Positions 18,091 through 19,851 of a stretch of 19,851 nucleotides of DNA are shown here, piece by piece. Both the position numbers and the translations under genes were made by a program. The stretch is from positions 876,899 through 896,749 of the forward strand of contig CAMPET010000004.1 of assembly GCA_946803715.1 (NCBI GenBank), read 5' to 3'. This DNA is from Beroe ovata (lineage: Eukaryota > Ctenophora > Nuda > Beroida > Beroidae). Every line of letters starts with the position of its first letter. Position 1 is the first letter of the stretch. The notes beneath the pieces are model-generated. The model worked only from the letters and a program-made list of their open reading frames with translations. It was not told the origin of the DNA and searched no databases.

Positions 18091-19649
18091 CTATAACGCC
18101 TGTAGAGCTTCACTCCATGACGAACCAGGAAGTGGCGCCTTGTTGCCGGCGCTCGGCGGCACAACCACCCTGCTGCTATCATGGGACATGGTGTCCTGAG
18201 GTCGGGCTGCACCACTGGCGTCATTTTGTCGAGCTGTGTTGTTATGGTGACCGCGATTAATGGCGCCGTGGTGGCGTGAGGTGTCGGCTGATCGGGGCAT
18301 ACTTTGCGGTCTCCGGTCAGGGTGAGGTGGCTTTGGCGCCGACTGTTTGGCGGCTCCTTGGAGAGTCTGATTATTGAAGTTACCCTGAAGGGAATTTCAA
18401 TTATAATTTAAAGTCATATCGCTGTGGTCCAAGTTGGAAAGTACGGCACCCAAAGTTGGCACCCGAAGTTTCCGCACTTCACACCATGGCTAGGGTAAAC
18501 TCAGCAGTCAGCACACAGCATTAAATTTAGACCCAAAACATGCTATAGGAGAAAAGGGCGGGAATCACACACATACACACACACACACTCTCACGACACC
18601 TGATAAAGATGGTGGGGCACTTGTGTCATCTGGTAACCATGGAAACCAGGGAAGTTACCATTGGCACGCCCGGTAGTGGGACTACCAGGGACTAGTGGGT
18701 GTGGCTTGTACAGTGGCATCTGTCAGAGGGGGCACACACTTCAAAATCTCACACTTCGAAAACTCACAAATAAGCCGCGGTACTATGATAGGTTGACTAA
18801 TTTCACTCTCTCACTTCTAGTTCTATCAACATTTGTATTTGCAGTTGCACTTTAAGAAGTAGATAATTTTTCAACATTTCCTCACAAAATGAAAAACCTT
18901 CTGCCCTGTCAGAGACTGTTCCTGGTTGTTGGCAGCTTGACTCAACTTCTTGGCTTGAGCCAATGCTTCCTGCCTCAGTATTCTCGGGGGCTTGAACCTG
19001 CAAATTGACATTGTTTCCCGTTTACTCGTTTAGGACTAAGGGCTAAGCAGCTCAAATTTTGATCCAAAAATAAATTTTCACTACACAAAATTAGCCAACA
19101 ACGTTGTATACCTAGGTTGCTGTGGAATAGGCTGCTGCTGTGGGTGAAGCTGTTGCTGCTGGTGTTGCTGGTAGAAGTCTCTAGGTTGCTGTTGTTGTTG
19201 CTGTCTCTGGTGCGGGAACTGAGGTGCTGCGGATCCCCCTCGTTTATTGGTAGTATCAGCACCTCTCCATCTTTGCTCCTAGACGGCGTATAAGATCAGA
19301 CATAAGATGATAAAACATCTTTGATATGAACACCTTTGATATGAACAGTGTTCATATCAATGGTGTTCATATCAACACCTGTTCATTGAACACCTGCAAA
19401 TTGCAGGTGCCTGCAATTGCAGGCTGCAATCACACTATACACTAGCTCGTATAAGTGATGGATGACTTATCTTCATGATTTGAAACAGCACATATCTCAG
19501 TTTCCCACCTCATTTGCAGTGATAGAGTGTCGTCTGTAATCCATCCTGTCCTCAGTCTCCATTCCATCATGGTACGATCTGCAGTTAGCAGGGCGCGCAG
19601 CCCGGTTGCCATGACTACCACCACCTCTTCTGTAGACCACAGCACCTTC
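18091..19649 (-). CDS. RG-, Q- and H/N-rich protein, last five coding exons; gene continues past the right edge
   Basis: Not recognised as a named family. Exons in transcript order: 19648-19509, 19278-19112, 18997-18898, 18719-18600 and 18384-18091, all in phase, ending at TAG. That gives about 273 residues. In order: an RG patch (YRRGGGSHGNR), a charged stretch (ETEDRMDYRRHS), a second RG-like patch (NKRGGS), a glutamine-rich run (QRQQQQQPRDFYQQHQQQQ), a short likely helix (PPRILRQEALAQAKKLSQ), a Pro/Gly/His segment (YKPHPLVPGSPTTGRANG), and a disordered H/N/P-rich tail ending SSWSEALQAL. Such composition is common in RNA-binding and RNP-granule proteins, but no RNA-binding fold is visible in this part. 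The coding case rests on the consistent phase across four introns. The weakest sites are the acceptor at 19649 and donor AAG|gttttt at 18897. Confidence 0.72.
18566..18588. repeat. (CA)n microsatellite
   Basis: CACACACATACACACACACACAC lies in the last intron of the RG/Q-rich gene, next to the exon 18719-18600 donor. Confidence 0.85.
19321..19424. repeat. Cluster of palindromes in an intron
   Basis: Three structures sit side by side. A long hairpin has arms 19321-19347 and 19349-19375, built from four copies of TTGATATGAACA or its reverse complement, with one mismatch. CACCTGCAAATTGCAGGTG lies at 19391-19409. A perfect 16-bp palindrome, GCCTGCAATTGCAGGC, lies at 19409-19424. All lie in the intron between 19278 and 19509 of the RG/Q-rich gene. 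Confidence 0.9.
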
Positions 19650-19801
19650 TGAAGTGGTCATTGGACAAGTGACATTGGATACGGTCCAGAACACAGAAAT
19701 ACAAGCGTGCTCCATAACACAATCCGTTGTTCAACATTTGATATTATACTTCCAACTCTGACAAAGAAACGGTCATTTCATGAGATCCAACTAAAAATCA
19801 G

Positions 19802-19851
19802 CACACACACATAGACACACACACACACATAGACACACACAAACACACACA
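19802..19851. repeat. (CA)n microsatellite at the right edge
   Basis: ACACACAC with interspersed ATAGAC units runs to the end of the window. Confidence 0.9.

Noticed and set aside
17820-18260. 146-residue plus-strand frame
   Set aside because: Its 3' half is antisense to the last exon of the RG/Q-rich gene and its 5' half would be that gene's 3' UTR. It has no family resemblance.

Overview
The window is animal nuclear DNA: spliced genes with GT-AG introns, no operons, long non-coding stretches and short mobile elements. Kindlin is essentially an animal gene, and PIH1D1 and CCDC15 are also present, so this is a metazoan. The intron sizes, high allelic divergence and lack of vertebrate features suggest an invertebrate, perhaps a non-bilaterian such as a sponge; that last step is a guess. 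All exon models below were built by hand, from splice signals, codon phase and remembered family sequences.

Layout. (1) 733-4583, minus: the first six coding exons of a kindlin/fermitin gene (233 residues: F0 and the start of F1), continuing beyond the left edge. (2) 4584-8921: no gene recognised. It is mostly two diverged copies of a ~1.8 kb non-coding segment, with a single N at 6734 between them. (3) 8922-10840, plus: PIH1D1, lacking its 5' exons. Its first visible exon is present twice because two alleles appear to be laid end to end, at N 8921 and N 9687. One allele carries a 391-bp non-autonomous DNA transposon that the other lacks. (4) 11362-16914, plus: a seven-exon CCDC15 gene of 365 residues, with another doubled allelic segment around N 12595. 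(5) 14191-15222, minus: an intronless TauE/SafE (TSUP) transporter lying inside the last CCDC15 intron in the opposite orientation. (6) 18091-19649, minus: the last five coding exons of an RG-, Q- and H/N-rich protein that I do not recognise, convergent with CCDC15 and continuing beyond the right edge.

Functionally, kindlin (integrin activation), PIH1D1 (R2TP co-chaperone) and CCDC15 (centriole) are not a known pathway unit. The main points of interest are the nested antisense transporter, the conserved Cys motif at the CCDC15 C-terminus, the transposon insertion seen next to its empty allele, a family of 100-bp elements with 9-bp target duplications, and several strong palindromes in introns and intergenic DNA.
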